64,000 bases of DNA, from assembly GCA_963750995.1 (NCBI GenBank), contig CAVVST010000002.1, positions 1,054,001 to 1,118,000 on the forward strand, written 5' to 3'. Source of the stretch: CAVVST01 sp963750995. Its GTDB lineage: Bacteria; Acidobacteriota; Vicinamibacteria; Vicinamibacterales; UBA2999. This document shows, piece after piece, positions 16,930 through 26,461 of the stretch (positions within the stretch are counted from its first letter, which is position 1; the number at the start of each line of letters is the position of its first letter). The translations under genes were made by a program, and so were the position numbers. The notes under the pieces are model-generated. The model ran no database searches. It was given only the letters and a program-made list of their open reading frames with translations, and was not told the origin of the DNA.

Positions 16930-18249
16930 ATGGAACCCACAGCCGCCACCGATCCCCGCGCCGCCATCGCCCGCGGTCGACGGAAACCGTTCTATCGAAC
17001 TCTGTGGGGACAGGTCCTCATCGGGGTCGCCATCGCCATCGTCCTCGGGGTTGTCTCGCCCAGTACGGGCGAGGCGATGAGGCCGCTCGGCGACGCCTTC
17101 ATCCGCCTCATCACGATGGTGATCAGCCTGGTCGTCTTCTGCACGATTGCGGCGGGCATCGCCGGCATGGAAAGCATGAAGAAGGTCGGCCGCGTCGGCG
17201 GGAAGGCGCTGATCTACTTCGAGGTTGCGACCAGCCTGGCGCTGATCCTCGGCCTGGTCGCCGGCGCCGTCATCCAGCCGGGCGCCGGGTTCAACGTCGA
17301 TCCCGCGTCGCTGGACGCCAGCGCGGTCGCCAACTATGCCGGCGCGGCGAAGGCGCAATCAGTCACCGAATTCCTCCTCAATATCATTCCGAGCTCCGTG
17401 ATCGGTGCATTCGCGAGCGGAAGCATCCTCAGCGTGATCTTTGTATCGGTGCTGTTCGGATTCGCGCTTGCGTCGCTCGGACCGCGGGTCAAGCCGCTGC
17501 TGGACATGCTCGACGGGTTGACGCAGGCGGTCTTCGGCGTCGTCAACATCGTCATGCGGGCGGCTCCAATCGGGGCGTTTGGCGCGATGGCCTTCACCGT
17601 AGGCCGGTTCGGCCTCAGCTCCCTCGGACCACTCGCAGTACTGATCGGCACGCTCTGGATCATCTCAGCGCTCTTTGTCGCGGTTGTCCTCGGCGCCATC
17701 TCGTTTGTCGCGGGTTTCAACGTCTTCACGTTCCTGAAGTACATCAGGGAGGAGATCATCCTGACGTTGTCGCTGAGCTCCTCCGACCCGGTGCTGCCGT
17801 CGTTGATGAGGAAACTCGAGCGCCTCGGCTGCTCGAAGACGCTGGTCGGACTGGTGACCCCGACCGGCTATACCTTCAACCCCGACGGCAGTTGTATTTA
17901 CATGGCGCTTGCGGCCGTCTTCGTCGCCCAGGCGACGAACATCCCGTTGACGCTGACGGACTATTTCACGCTGTTTGCGGTCGCCGCGTTGACGCACAAA
18001 GGCGCGAGCGGCGTGCAGGGCGCGTCCTTCATCGCCCTCGTCGCCACGCTGATGGTGATTCCGTCGATTCCGGTGGCCGGCATGGCCATCATTCTGGGCG
18101 TCGATCGGTTCATGAGCATGTGCCGGGCCACGGTCAACGTCATCAGCAATGGCGTGGCGACGCTGGTCGTCGCGCGCTGGGAAAAAGAGATTGATGCGGA
18201 AACGCTGCGCGCGAATCTTGCGGCTGTCACCGCGGAAGGACGGCCGTGA
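16930..18249 (+). CDS. dicarboxylate/amino acid:cation symporter (DAACS family)
   Basis: A 439-residue inner-membrane carrier related to DctA and GltP that takes up C4-dicarboxylates or acidic amino acids with H+ or Na+. Diagnostic blocks are the serine-rich hairpin tip TLSLSSSDPVLPSLMRKLERLG, the TM7 motif PTGYTFNPDGSCIYM (NxDG, with P and S in place of the usual residues nearby) and GASGVQGASFIALVATL. The start at ATG 16930 leaves a short cytoplasmic N-tail. A 74-base divergent gap separates it from the dehydrogenase gene and would have to hold both promoters. The gene ends 24 bases before the poly-G run. Confidence 0.88.
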   Translation: MEPTAATDPRAAIARGRRKPFYRTLWGQVLIGVAIAIVLGVVSPSTGEAMRPLGDAFIRLITMVISLVVFCTIAAGIAGMESMKKVGRVGGKALIYFEVATSLALILGLVAGAVIQPGAGFNVDPASLDASAVANYAGAAKAQSVTEFLLNIIPSSVIGAFASGSILSVIFVSVLFGFALASLGPRVKPLLDMLDGLTQAVFGVVNIVMRAAPIGAFGAMAFTVGRFGLSSLGPLAVLIGTLWIISALFVAVVLGAISFVAGFNVFTFLKYIREEIILTLSLSSSDPVLPSLMRKLERLGCSKTLVGLVTPTGYTFNPDGSCIYMALAAVFVAQATNIPLTLTDYFTLFAVAALTHKGASGVQGASFIALVATLMVIPSIPVAGMAIILGVDRFMSMCRATVNVISNGVATLVVARWEKEIDAETLRANLAAVTAEGRP

Positions 18250-18273
18250 AGGTCGCCTCGGTCTAGTGTGAAA

Positions 18274-18295
18274 GGGGGGGGGGGGGGGGGGGGGG
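18274..18295. repeat. 22-base G homopolymer
   Basis: Twenty-two consecutive G residues. No other homopolymer in the window comes near this length. It marks the left edge of a stretch (to about 19.8 kb) with dense frameshifts and other long G runs (19724-19740, interrupted). A run like this is more easily explained as a sequencing or assembly artefact at a contig join than as natural sequence, though a phase-variable tract cannot be excluded. Confidence 0.95.
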
Positions 18296-18299
18296 TCCT

Positions 18300-19440
18300 C
18301 GCGACGGGGCTCCGCGCAGGAGCCAGTTCCGTCGTCGCCGCCGCGTCGAAGGCGATGGGCGTGGACAAGCTGAATTCGATCACCTACTCGGGCACGGCGC
18401 GGAACGGGGCGTTCGGCCAGAGCAAGAGCATCGGCGAGCCGATGGGGCCGGTCAACATGACGCCAGATCACGCAGTACACGCGGACGATCAACTTCGGCC
18501 AGCCGGCCGACCCGACGGCGCTGGTCTCGCGGGCGACCGGCCCGACGCAGCCGCCGACGGTGCCGGGCGTGCCGCCGCCGATGCCGGGCGTGTTCAACCA
18601 GAACATCACCGGCACGCAGGCCAGCACCAACTGGAACCAGGCGCTGAACATCTGGACGACGCCGTGGGGCTTCCTGAAGGGCGCGGCGGCCAACAACGCC
18701 ACCGTGCGCCAGCAGGGCGGCCAGCAGGTCGTCTCGTTCTCGCCGGCGAACTTCAAGTCGCCGTCGGGGCAGATCGTACACGGTGACCGGCTACATCAAC
18801 AACCAGAACCTGGTGACGAAGGTCGAGACGCGCGTCGAGCACGCGGTCGTCGGCGACCTGCTGGTGGAGTTCGAGTACTCGAACTACCAGAACATGAACG
18901 GCGTGCAGGTGCCGACGCGCATCGTCCAGAGGCAGGCCGGCCTGACCGACGTTCGACGCGACCATCACGGCGGCGACGCCGAACCCGGCCGAACCTGGCC
19001 GAGCTGCTGACGCCCCCGCCGCCGCCCGGGCGGGCGCGCGGCGGGCCGGCGCCGGCGGCGGACCGCAGGCCGCCGGCCGCGGCCGCCGCCGCGTCGAGAA
19101 GCTCGGCGAGGGCGTCTTCAAGATCGGCGGCAACTACACGTCGCTGGCCGTCGACATGGGCGACCACGTCCTCGTGGTCGAGAGCGGCCAGAGCGACGCG
19201 CGCGGCATGGCGGTGATGGCGGCCGCCAAGCAGGCGATTCCCGGCAAGCCGATCCGCTTCGTGGTCAACTCGCACCCGCACTTCGATCACGCCGGCGGCC
19301 TGCGCGGCGGCGGTGGCCGAAGGCGCCACGATCCTGACGCACCGCAACAACGAGCGAGGTGCTCGAGCGGCTGCTCGTCCGGCCCGCGCACGCTGAGCGG
19401 CGACAGCCTGTCGAAGGCGAGCCGACGCGCCGCGTGAACG
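18300..19440 (+). pseudogene. metallo-beta-lactamase-fold hydrolase, heavily frameshifted
   Basis: Fragments in all three rightward frames reconstruct one exported-type protein. They run KLNSITYSGTARNGAFGQS (near 18370-18430), GVFNQNITGTQASTNWNQA (18590-18640), GYINNQNLVTKVETRVEHA (18790-18845), then GVFKIGGNYTSLAVDMGDHV (about 19105-19170) and the zinc-binding HPHFDHAGG (HxHxDH) near 19270-19300. This order fits secreted MBL-fold hydrolases with an extra N-terminal domain. At least five frame changes occur in about 1.1 kb and the 5' end is lost at the poly-G run. The coordinates are approximate. The sequence is either of very poor quality or a dead gene. Confidence 0.65.
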
Positions 19441-19834
19441 TGTAGGGGGTGTGGCGATCGCGAGGTCCGCCGCGGCACCAACGGCAAGGTCGTCGAGCTG
19501 CACCGCATCGCCCAGACGAGCACAGCGACGGCCTGCTGGCCGTCTACCTGCCGGCGGAGCGGGTCTCTACACGCCGACAACGGTGGGGATGGCGAACCAA
19601 CCAGACAGTGTAGGCACGCTGGCGTACGACGTGAAGCTGCAATGGGAGAGATCCGTCGCACGCGCAACCCAGAACGTGTTGTGCCGCGTGCGAGGTCGAG
19701 AAGAGTGGTGGGAGAATGATGGGAGGGGGGAGGGGGGGGGAGGAGTTAGGGTTGAAAAACGTAACTGATAATCGTTCAGGTACAATAATGTATTGGGAAT
19801 TGGGAGTTGGTTTTGGGAATTGAAGGTCGTCAGT
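19441..19834. other. gap with G-rich runs and a TTGGGA-type repeat, no supported gene
   Basis: No convincing gene is visible. 19721-19740 is almost pure G broken by two A residues. 19791-19822 is built of TTGGGAATTGGGAG-like units, the same sort of sequence that is found as an imperfect inverted repeat at 47.5 kb. The stretch before 19600 may hold further debris of the broken MBL-fold gene. Confidence 0.6.
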
Positions 19835-21277
19835 CTAACCGCGCAGGTACACCGCCTTCCGATCGACAAAGGCCTCCAACCCGCTCTCGCTGTTCTCCGG
19901 CAATCCGGCGCCCGACTGCTTGACGCCGCCGAACGGCATCGACGGTTCCTTGTAGCCGGTGTGCACATTGACATGCGCCAGACCGGCTTCAATGCTGTCG
20001 ATGTAGTGCTTCGCCGCCCGAAGGTCCGAGGTATAGATCGCAGACGACAAACCGTAGATCGAGTTGTTCGCCATCTCCAGCGCTTCGTCGAGAGACTCGA
20101 ATTCGGAAACGGCGAGCACCGGACCAAAGATCTCTTCGCGGAAGATTCCCATGTCGGGCCGCACGCCGGTAAAAACGGTGGGACGGATGAAATAGCCGTC
20201 CGGAGGCACACCGGCATCGCCTCCGGCGATCATCTGCGCACCATCCGTCTGGGCCTTGCAGATCGCCGAACGGATGTCCTGATATTGCTGCGGGCCGGCG
20301 ACCGGCCCCATCGCGGTCGTCTCGAGCAATCCGTCACCGACCGTCATCGCCTCGCAGCGCGCGATGAGCGTGTCCAGGAATGATCGGGCAATGGAGCGCT
20401 GCAACAGGATGCGGCTGGTGGAGGTGCACCACTGGCCTGCATTGGCGAAGCCCGCGGTGACGGCGGCCTCCAGCGCTGCCCCGAGATCGGCGTCCCCCAT
20501 GACGATCAACGCGTTCTTGCCGCCCAGCTCGAGCTGCGTACGGGTCAGGTTGGCGGCGGCCTTCGCCTGGATCTTCCTGCCGACCTCGGTCGAACCCGTG
20601 AACGAGATCGCACGTACGCGCGGGGCCTCGACGATGCGATTTCCGACCGACGAGCCCAGCCCGCTGACGCAGTTGAAGACGCCCTTCGGCAGGCCGGCAC
20701 GCTCGAACAGGCCGGCCATAAACACGCCTGACCACGGTGTGAACGACGCCGGCTTGAACACCACGGTGTTTCCCGTCAGCAGCGCCGGCAGCGTCTTGCG
20801 GCACATCACGTTCATGGGAAAGTTCCAGGGGCTGATCACGCCGACCACGCCAAGCGGTTGATACTGCACCCATGTCGTGATGTCGCGAAGGGCGCCCGGC
20901 CCGGTGTGGCCATAGAACGCCGACGTCTGGTTCAGGTGATAGGTCCCCTCGACCAGCGCCGAGTCCACCTCGGCGCGCGATTCGCGAATCGTCTTGCCGT
21001 TCTCCAGCGTGACGATGCGGGCCAGCTCCTCGCGTGACGTTTTCAGCAGCCTGAGGAACTCCGAGACATGCTGCTGGCGCTCGGGCACCGGCGTGGAACG
21101 CCATGCGCGGAACGCGGTCTCGGCGGCGCCGATGGCCTCGTCGATGTCGTCGGGACTCGAGGACGGGAAAAAGCCGAGGTTGCTGCCCTTCGAGGCCGGG
21201 TTTTCGTTCGCGAACGTCTCACCGGTGCGGGAAGATGCCCACCGGCCGTCGATGAAATTGTCAAAGGTTGCGGTCAT
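19835..21277 (-). CDS. NAD(P)-dependent aldehyde dehydrogenase
   Basis: A 480-residue ALDH that oxidises an aldehyde to the acid. It contains the cofactor motif SFTGSTEVGRKI, the general-base glutamate in LELGGKNALIV and the catalytic cysteine in NAGQWCTSTSR, plus PFGGVKQSGAG near the end. Sequence style is close to ketoglutarate-semialdehyde or related sugar-acid dehydrogenases, but the substrate is not certain. ATG 21277 overlaps the stop of the methyltransferase gene (ATGA); upstream codons to 21325 overlap that gene and are not used. It is the third gene of the kelch-methyltransferase-ALDH operon. Confidence 0.9.
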   Translation of the reverse strand: MTATFDNFIDGRWASSRTGETFANENPASKGSNLGFFPSSSPDDIDEAIGAAETAFRAWRSTPVPERQQHVSEFLRLLKTSREELARIVTLENGKTIRESRAEVDSALVEGTYHLNQTSAFYGHTGPGALRDITTWVQYQPLGVVGVISPWNFPMNVMCRKTLPALLTGNTVVFKPASFTPWSGVFMAGLFERAGLPKGVFNCVSGLGSSVGNRIVEAPRVRAISFTGSTEVGRKIQAKAAANLTRTQLELGGKNALIVMGDADLGAALEAAVTAGFANAGQWCTSTSRILLQRSIARSFLDTLIARCEAMTVGDGLLETTAMGPVAGPQQYQDIRSAICKAQTDGAQMIAGGDAGVPPDGYFIRPTVFTGVRPDMGIFREEIFGPVLAVSEFESLDEALEMANNSIYGLSSAIYTSDLRAAKHYIDSIEAGLAHVNVHTGYKEPSMPFGGVKQSGAGLPENSESGLEAFVDRKAVYLRG

Positions 21278-21867
21278 CGTGTTTTCACGGCAAGAAACTC
21301 GCCGTTGCCCACTGGAACCAGGCACGTCTGGAATTGGGGATCAGCCGTCGCCAGAGCGACGAACGGTGCCAGCTCGTTCACGTGAGAGAGCGCGTTATCC
21401 ACGACCAACAAGCCTCCACGGCGCAGCACGCGACGCAGCTCCGGCCACCAGCCAGGGTACTCCTGGCGCTCGGAATCCAGGAAGATCAAGTCGTAGCCGC
21501 TTTCCTCGCTGCGCTGCAGGACACGCCCAGCGTCGTCGTGAACCAGGGTGATGAACGGCGAGAGCCCGGAGCGCGCGAAGTTGCCGGAGGCGAGCCCCAG
21601 CTTGTACTCAGCCGACTCCACGGTCGTGACCGAGCCGCCGATCCCACCGGCCGCGTCAGCGAGCCAGAGGGTGGAGTACCCGTTGGACGTGCCGATCTCC
21701 AGCACCCGGCGCGCGGACGTCGCCCGTACGAGCACGGCCAGGAATTCACCGGTGTCGCGGGTGATGTTGAGCATGCGTCGAGGGCGCTCGGTCGTCGCGG
21801 CATCGTTTGCCTCGCCGAAGCGCTCGAGCTCAGCCTTCAAGGTTGCCAGCGGGTCAGACTCGGTCAC
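21274..21867 (-). CDS. SAM-dependent O-methyltransferase (class I, CCoAOMT-like)
   Basis: A 197-residue enzyme with the SAM-binding motif RVLEIGTSNGYSTLWLA, followed by TTVESAEYK, and the metal/substrate region DLIFLDSERQEYPGWW found in family 3 O-methyltransferases. It would methylate a small hydroxylated acceptor. GTG 21867 is the start: it overlaps the stop of the kelch gene by four bases and gives a normal family N-terminus; the longer frame to 22161 is antisense-like filler. No signal peptide is present. Confidence 0.85.
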   Translation of the reverse strand: MTESDPLATLKAELERFGEANDAATTERPRRMLNITRDTGEFLAVLVRATSARRVLEIGTSNGYSTLWLADAAGGIGGSVTTVESAEYKLGLASGNFARSGLSPFITLVHDDAGRVLQRSEESGYDLIFLDSERQEYPGWWPELRRVLRRGGLLVVDNALSHVNELAPFVALATADPQFQTCLVPVGNGEFLAVKTR

Positions 21868-22832
21868 GGCATGCGGAAGGCCAGCACTTCCTTCGACGGT
21901 CTCATGCCGCCACAGCCCATATTGCCGCCAAGGAGATAGGCCTGTTCTCCTACGGCCACTGCTGCCGCCGCGTGCCGGCCTGGCTGCAGCGCTGGCAACG
22001 CCGTCCAGCGGTTCGTCCGCGGATCGTACGCTTCGACCTCGGTAAAGGTCACGCTCGCGCCGGCGTCCTTGCATTCCCCACCGGCGTAGATGATGAGTCC
22101 ATCGAGAGTAAACGTCGCACCCGCGCTGCGTGCCGTGATGAGGGGCGCCGCCGTGCTCCACGTGTCCGTCGCAGGATCGTACACGTCGTGGCGGGCGGTA
22201 TTGTCCACGGTCGCGTCCGTGCGTCCGCCGAAGACATGGATGCGACCGGCCGCAACGGCAATGCCGAGATGATCACGCGCTCCGGGTAGCGGCGTGGCCA
22301 TGCTCCAGGTGTTGGTCGCAGGGTCGTAGACTTCGTGTGTGGCCACCGTCTTACGCTCCACATCGCGTCCGCCGATGGCGTGTATTTTCCCATTTACCGC
22401 CACGACTCCGGGTGAGCCACGGGGGACCGTAAGCGGCGCGAGCGCGCGCCAGCGATCGGCCGCCGGGTCGTATTCGAAGACACGGTTCATGGCGCCCACG
22501 TGAACGTTGGCGACGAACCCGCCGACCACATAGATTTTCCCGTTCAGCACCGCCGCACCCGCGTGCGATGCGACGGCGGGCATCTGCGCCAACTCTCGCC
22601 ATGTCCCGGCGACGGGGTCGAATTCCTGATTGAGCGCGTTGGCCTGCAGGCCAGACGAGGAACCCGAAATGACGTAGATCTTTCCGTTCACGGCGGCGAG
22701 TGCGATTTCTCCCCGCTCATATGGCATCGAGCCTTTGAGCGACCAGCCCGGCGCAACCTGAGGGTGCGCTGTAATCGGGACCGAGTTAACCACGACCGCT
22801 GCGAACGTGAGGAGCCGAAGCCAGCTAACCAT
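21864..22832 (-). CDS. secreted kelch-repeat protein
   Basis: A 322-residue protein with a Sec signal (residues 1-22, LLTFAAVVVNSVPITAHPQ) and six kelch repeats, each with the pattern hydrophobic-GKIYV-GG ... YDPxTxxW, for example NGKIYVVGGF and EVYDPATNTWSMATPLP. It should fold as a six-bladed propeller in the periplasm or outside the cell and bind a partner or carbohydrate. No catalytic residues of galactose-oxidase type can be recognised. It is the first gene of the leftward operon with the methyltransferase and aldehyde dehydrogenase. Confidence 0.88.
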   Translation of the reverse strand: MVSWLRLLTFAAVVVNSVPITAHPQVAPGWSLKGSMPYERGEIALAAVNGKIYVISGSSSGLQANALNQEFDPVAGTWRELAQMPAVASHAGAAVLNGKIYVVGGFVANVHVGAMNRVFEYDPAADRWRALAPLTVPRGSPGVVAVNGKIHAIGGRDVERKTVATHEVYDPATNTWSMATPLPGARDHLGIAVAAGRIHVFGGRTDATVDNTARHDVYDPATDTWSTAAPLITARSAGATFTLDGLIIYAGGECKDAGASVTFTEVEAYDPRTNRWTALPALQPGRHAAAAVAVGEQAYLLGGNMGCGGMRPSKEVLAFRMP

Positions 22833-22927
22833 TATCTGTACGCCGGCTTATTGTCGCGCCCGCCGCCGCCCGCTGCAAACCCTGGCAACGATCCACTACG
22901 ATAGGCGACGCAAAGGAGCCTGGCGAT

Positions 22928-23551
22928 ATGTTCAAGATGCACATTGTTATCACCACGATCGTCTTCTCATTCCTCATTGCGGGCCCCGCCTCGGCACAGC
23001 AGAATCAGATGACTTTTTTCATCAGCAGCGTCGGTTCCGGCAACGGGGGCAATCTCGGCGGTTTGGCGGGAGCCGACAAGCAGTGCCAGACACTTGCTGC
23101 GGCGGCTGGCGCAGGCAACCGGACCTGGCGGGCTTACCTGAGCACGCAGGGAGCGAACGCGGTCAATGCACGCGACCGCATCGGCCAGGGACCGTGGGTC
23201 AACGCGAAGGGCGTCCAGGTCGCGGCGAACGTCGCCGAGTTGCACAGCGCGAAGAACAACATCACCCCGGACACCGCGCTTACCGAAAAGGGCGGGTCGC
23301 CAAGCAGGCACGACATGCTGACCGGATCTCAGATGGATGGGACGAGGTTCACGGACAACATGGACCACACCTGCAACAACTGGACGAGCAACGCCACCGG
23401 GAGCGCGAGCCTCGGTCACCACGACCGGCGCGGCCTCGCGGATACCGAGCAGGCAAGGTCGTGGAACAGCTCCCACCCGAGCAAGGGCTGCAGCCCCGAC
23501 AACCTGGCCAGCACGGGTGGCGACGGACTGTTCTACTGTTTCGCGCAATAG
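22928..23551 (+). CDS. secreted lectin/endostatin-like protein
   Basis: A 207-residue exported protein with a clear signal peptide (residues 1-23, ending GPASAQ). The mature part has the pattern ADKQCQTLAAAAG...WRAYLSTQG...ARDRIGQGPW...CNNWTSNATGS...GLFYCFAQ, which resembles the C-type-lectin/endostatin-like domain found in many secreted bacterial proteins. Four cysteines could form two disulphides. The ligand is unknown. ATG 22928 is preceded by AAAGGAG. The gene stands seven bases before the flavoenzyme gene, so the two may be co-transcribed. Confidence 0.78.
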   Translation: MFKMHIVITTIVFSFLIAGPASAQQNQMTFFISSVGSGNGGNLGGLAGADKQCQTLAAAAGAGNRTWRAYLSTQGANAVNARDRIGQGPWVNAKGVQVAANVAELHSAKNNITPDTALTEKGGSPSRHDMLTGSQMDGTRFTDNMDHTCNNWTSNATGSASLGHHDRRGLADTEQARSWNSSHPSKGCSPDNLASTGGDGLFYCFAQ

Positions 23552-23558
23552 AATCCTC

Positions 23559-24692
23559 GTGCCGCTCCGCGTCGCCGTCGTTGGTGCCGGCGCCTTCGGC
23601 GGATGGACGGCCCTGCACCTTCGACGGGCTGGCGCAGAGGTCACGCTCGTCGACGCCTGGGGGCCGGGGAATACCCGGGCAAGCTCCGGCGGCGAAACAC
23701 GAGTCATCCGGGCGATCTACGGACCGGCCCGGCACAACGTCGAAATGGCGGCCCGGGCGCTGACGCTGTGGAACGAATGGGACGGCGCCATCGGCGAGCC
23801 TGTCTACAGGCGAACCGGCGTCCTGTGGCTGACGGGCATGGACGACAGCTACCCGCGTCAGTCACTGCCCTTCCTTCGCGATCTCCGACTCGAATACGAG
23901 GAACTGGAGCCGGCCGTCGCGGCGAAGCGATGGCCGCAATTCCGGTTCGACGGCGTCAGAAAGATCTATTTCGAGCGCCAGGGCGGTTATCTCCTGGCCC
24001 GGCGCGCGTGCGATGCCGTTGCACGCGAACTCGTGCGGATTGGAGGAACCTACCGCCAAGGCGCAGTCGCGTCGGTTCGAGTGGACGGCCGGCGCCCGGA
24101 CGTGCGGCTCAGCGACGGCAGCACTTTGGACGCGGATCGCTACGTGTTCGCGTGCGGACCCTGGCTTGGCCGTCTCTTCCCGGACGTGATTGGCTGGCGA
24201 GTGCGGTCGACACGGCAAGAGGTCTTCTACTTCGGCACTCCGGCCGGCGACGAACGGTTTCTCGAGCCGCGACTTCCTGTGTGGGTCGATCTCTGCGACC
24301 GTTTCATCTACGGCATCCCCGGCAACCTGCACCGCGGGTTCAAGGTCGCTGATGACGCGCGGGGCCCGGAATTCGATCCCACGGACGGGGATCGGACACC
24401 GTCCCTCGACGTCGAGCGCAGGCTCCGCGCGTTCGTGAGCGGTCGCTTTCCCGCATTGAGGGACGCACCGGTCCTCGGGGCCGAGGTGTGCCAGTACCAA
24501 AGCAGTCCAGACGGCCAGTTCATCATCGACCGTCATCCTGCCATGCCCGACGTCTGGATCGCGGGCGGAGGAAGCGGTCACGGGTACAAGATGGGACCCG
24601 CCCTCGGAGAGATCCTTGCCCGCCAGGTCCGCGAAGCCAGTGCAGTCGATCCGCTCTTCGCGCTCGGCCGGTTCGAAGGAAGGAGTCAATGA
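23559..24692 (+). CDS. FAD-dependent oxidoreductase (sarcosine oxidase / MTOX-like)
   Basis: A 377-residue flavoenzyme of the DAO fold that probably oxidises a secondary amine or N-methyl amino acid. The N-terminus has the FAD dinucleotide motif VVGAGAFGGWTALHLRRAG. The C-terminal part has CQYQSSPDGQFIIDRHP and GGGSGHGYKMGPALGE, matching the monomeric sarcosine oxidase/N-methyltryptophan oxidase pattern in which that cysteine carries covalent FAD. GTG 23559 is chosen because it directly precedes the FAD motif; the frame is open further upstream but overlaps the lectin-like gene. Its stop overlaps the start of the amidohydrolase gene (ATGA), indicating coupled translation. Confidence 0.85.
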   Translation: MPLRVAVVGAGAFGGWTALHLRRAGAEVTLVDAWGPGNTRASSGGETRVIRAIYGPARHNVEMAARALTLWNEWDGAIGEPVYRRTGVLWLTGMDDSYPRQSLPFLRDLRLEYEELEPAVAAKRWPQFRFDGVRKIYFERQGGYLLARRACDAVARELVRIGGTYRQGAVASVRVDGRRPDVRLSDGSTLDADRYVFACGPWLGRLFPDVIGWRVRSTRQEVFYFGTPAGDERFLEPRLPVWVDLCDRFIYGIPGNLHRGFKVADDARGPEFDPTDGDRTPSLDVERRLRAFVSGRFPALRDAPVLGAEVCQYQSSPDGQFIIDRHPAMPDVWIAGGGSGHGYKMGPALGEILARQVREASAVDPLFALGRFEGRSQ

Positions 24693-26431
24693 TGCGCAGC
24701 CAGGGACTCTCGCGGCGTGGGTTTCTGCAGACAGGCGCCGCCGGGATCGCCGGCGCCACACTAGTGGCGGGAGCGTGCCGGAGCGCGTCCGGCGGCGCGG
24801 GCGCGGCGCCGCTCGCGGGCATCAGATCGGCTACCCCCGCCGACCTGCAGGGCCTCGTCGGCGACGGCCGGAAGCGCCGCATCCTGCTGCGGGGAGGCGT
24901 CGTGCTCAGCCTCGATCCGAAGGTCGGCGACTTCGAGAAGGCTGACGTCCTGATCGATGGAACGACCATCGCCCGGATCGCACCGACTATTTCCGCAGAC
25001 GAGACCGAGGTCGTCGACTGCGCCGGCACGATCGTGATGCCTGGCTTCATCACGACCCACAATCACCAATACGAGGCGATTCAACGGAGCGTCATCCCCG
25101 ACGGCCTGCTCGCGGGCGCGTGGCCGCTCGAAACCTATGGGTCGGTGGTGCAGAGCATCTGGACGGCGGGCCGGATCAATGACCCGGGGAACACGAACAA
25201 CTTCATCTGGGATCTGGGACGTCCCCCGTATGACCCCGAGGACTGCTATATCGCGGAGCTCATCGCCTGCCTGGGACAGATCACCGAGGGCGTCACCTGC
25301 GGAACCGACACCTCGCAGTCGAGTCACACGCCCGCGCACACTGACGCCCTCATCAAAGGGTTGATGGACTCGGGCCGTCGCATGGTCTTCGCGTACAGCG
25401 CCGGCGCCGACCGAAGCGTCGAGGGCGAACCGTACGAATTTCCCGGAACCATCGGTGACACGACCAAGGGGATCGGACGGATCGCCAGAACGTACTTCAG
25501 CTCGAGAGACCAACTGGTGACGCTCGGTTTTGGAGGCGGTTCGGGCCCGGCGTTTCCAGGTGCGCCTTACACGGGCTGGCAACTTGCCCGCTCGTTCGGT
25601 GCGTCGTTGCACAACCATGTGGTCGGCAACCCGATGGGGATCATCGCGGCAGCGGCAGACACGCGGAACGGCACCGACTGGTCCGACGTCACGTTCATCC
25701 ACGCCACCAGGTGGCAGGATCAGCCGAAGGCGTGGGAGATCGTGCGCGACCGCGGCGCGCACGTCTCGATCGCCAACCTGATCGAGATGCAGATGCGGCA
25801 CGGGATGCCGCCGTTTCAGCTGGCGCTCGATCACGGGATCCTGCCCAGCCTGAGCCCCGACGTCGAGACGAACATGACGACCGACCCGTTCTCGCTGATG
25901 CGAGGCGCCTACTGCCTGCAGCGTGCGCTGGCCAACGACCTCGCGTTCCGGGAAAGCAACCCCGGGAACCTGCCGGTGCCTCAACTGGTCACGTCCCGTC
26001 AGGTCATCGAGATGGCCACGATCGCGGGTGCGGCGGCGAATCGAATCCTGGACAAAGTCGGCACGCTCACGCCCGGCAAAGAAGCCGACCTCGTGGTACT
26101 CGACGCGCGCAACATCAACACCTGGCCGATGAACAATGTGCCCGGCACGATCGTGACGATGATGAACCCGCGGCATGTCCGCGACGTGCTCATTGCGGGG
26201 AGAGTCGTCTACTGGAAGGGCGCGCTCGTCGGATGGGACGTCGATCGCTTACTCCGCGAGGCAGACCAGGCCCGGGACCGCGTGCTCGCCCGGATCAACG
26301 ATCGCGCGAAAACCGGTACGCTGCCGCCTGGCAACAACAGTCTCAGCAACCCCTATCGACCGAACTTCCTGGGCGACTGCTGTCACAAGGGGGCGAACAC
26401 CACGGCGCCGGAGTATGTGTTGAGGCCATAG
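24689..26431 (+). CDS. Tat-exported amidohydrolase lipoprotein
   Basis: A 580-residue metal-dependent hydrolase of the amidohydrolase superfamily (cytosine deaminase/TRZ-like). The N-terminus has the Tat motif SRRGFLQTG and a lipobox-like LVAGAC, so it is likely exported folded and possibly lipidated. The HxH metal pair is in TTHNHQY, further histidines are in SLHNHVVG and FIHATR, and the metal aspartate is in LSPDVETN; the C-terminal GTLTPGKEADLVVLD is typical. It starts at ATG 24689 behind AAGGAAGGAG, overlapping the flavoenzyme stop, so the two proteins may act on the same nitrogenous compound. The substrate is unknown. Confidence 0.85.
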   Translation: MMRSQGLSRRGFLQTGAAGIAGATLVAGACRSASGGAGAAPLAGIRSATPADLQGLVGDGRKRRILLRGGVVLSLDPKVGDFEKADVLIDGTTIARIAPTISADETEVVDCAGTIVMPGFITTHNHQYEAIQRSVIPDGLLAGAWPLETYGSVVQSIWTAGRINDPGNTNNFIWDLGRPPYDPEDCYIAELIACLGQITEGVTCGTDTSQSSHTPAHTDALIKGLMDSGRRMVFAYSAGADRSVEGEPYEFPGTIGDTTKGIGRIARTYFSSRDQLVTLGFGGGSGPAFPGAPYTGWQLARSFGASLHNHVVGNPMGIIAAAADTRNGTDWSDVTFIHATRWQDQPKAWEIVRDRGAHVSIANLIEMQMRHGMPPFQLALDHGILPSLSPDVETNMTTDPFSLMRGAYCLQRALANDLAFRESNPGNLPVPQLVTSRQVIEMATIAGAAANRILDKVGTLTPGKEADLVVLDARNINTWPMNNVPGTIVTMMNPRHVRDVLIAGRVVYWKGALVGWDVDRLLREADQARDRVLARINDRAKTGTLPPGNNSLSNPYRPNFLGDCCHKGANTTAPEYVLRP

Positions 26432-26461
26432 CCGGCGGCGCGGTCTAACCGCGATTGAGAC

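Noticed and set aside
18274..18295. Phase-variable poly-G tract controlling a gene
   Set aside because: It lies 24 bases after the transporter stop and before a gene with many other breaks, so switching by tract length would not restore a frame; an artefact is more likely.
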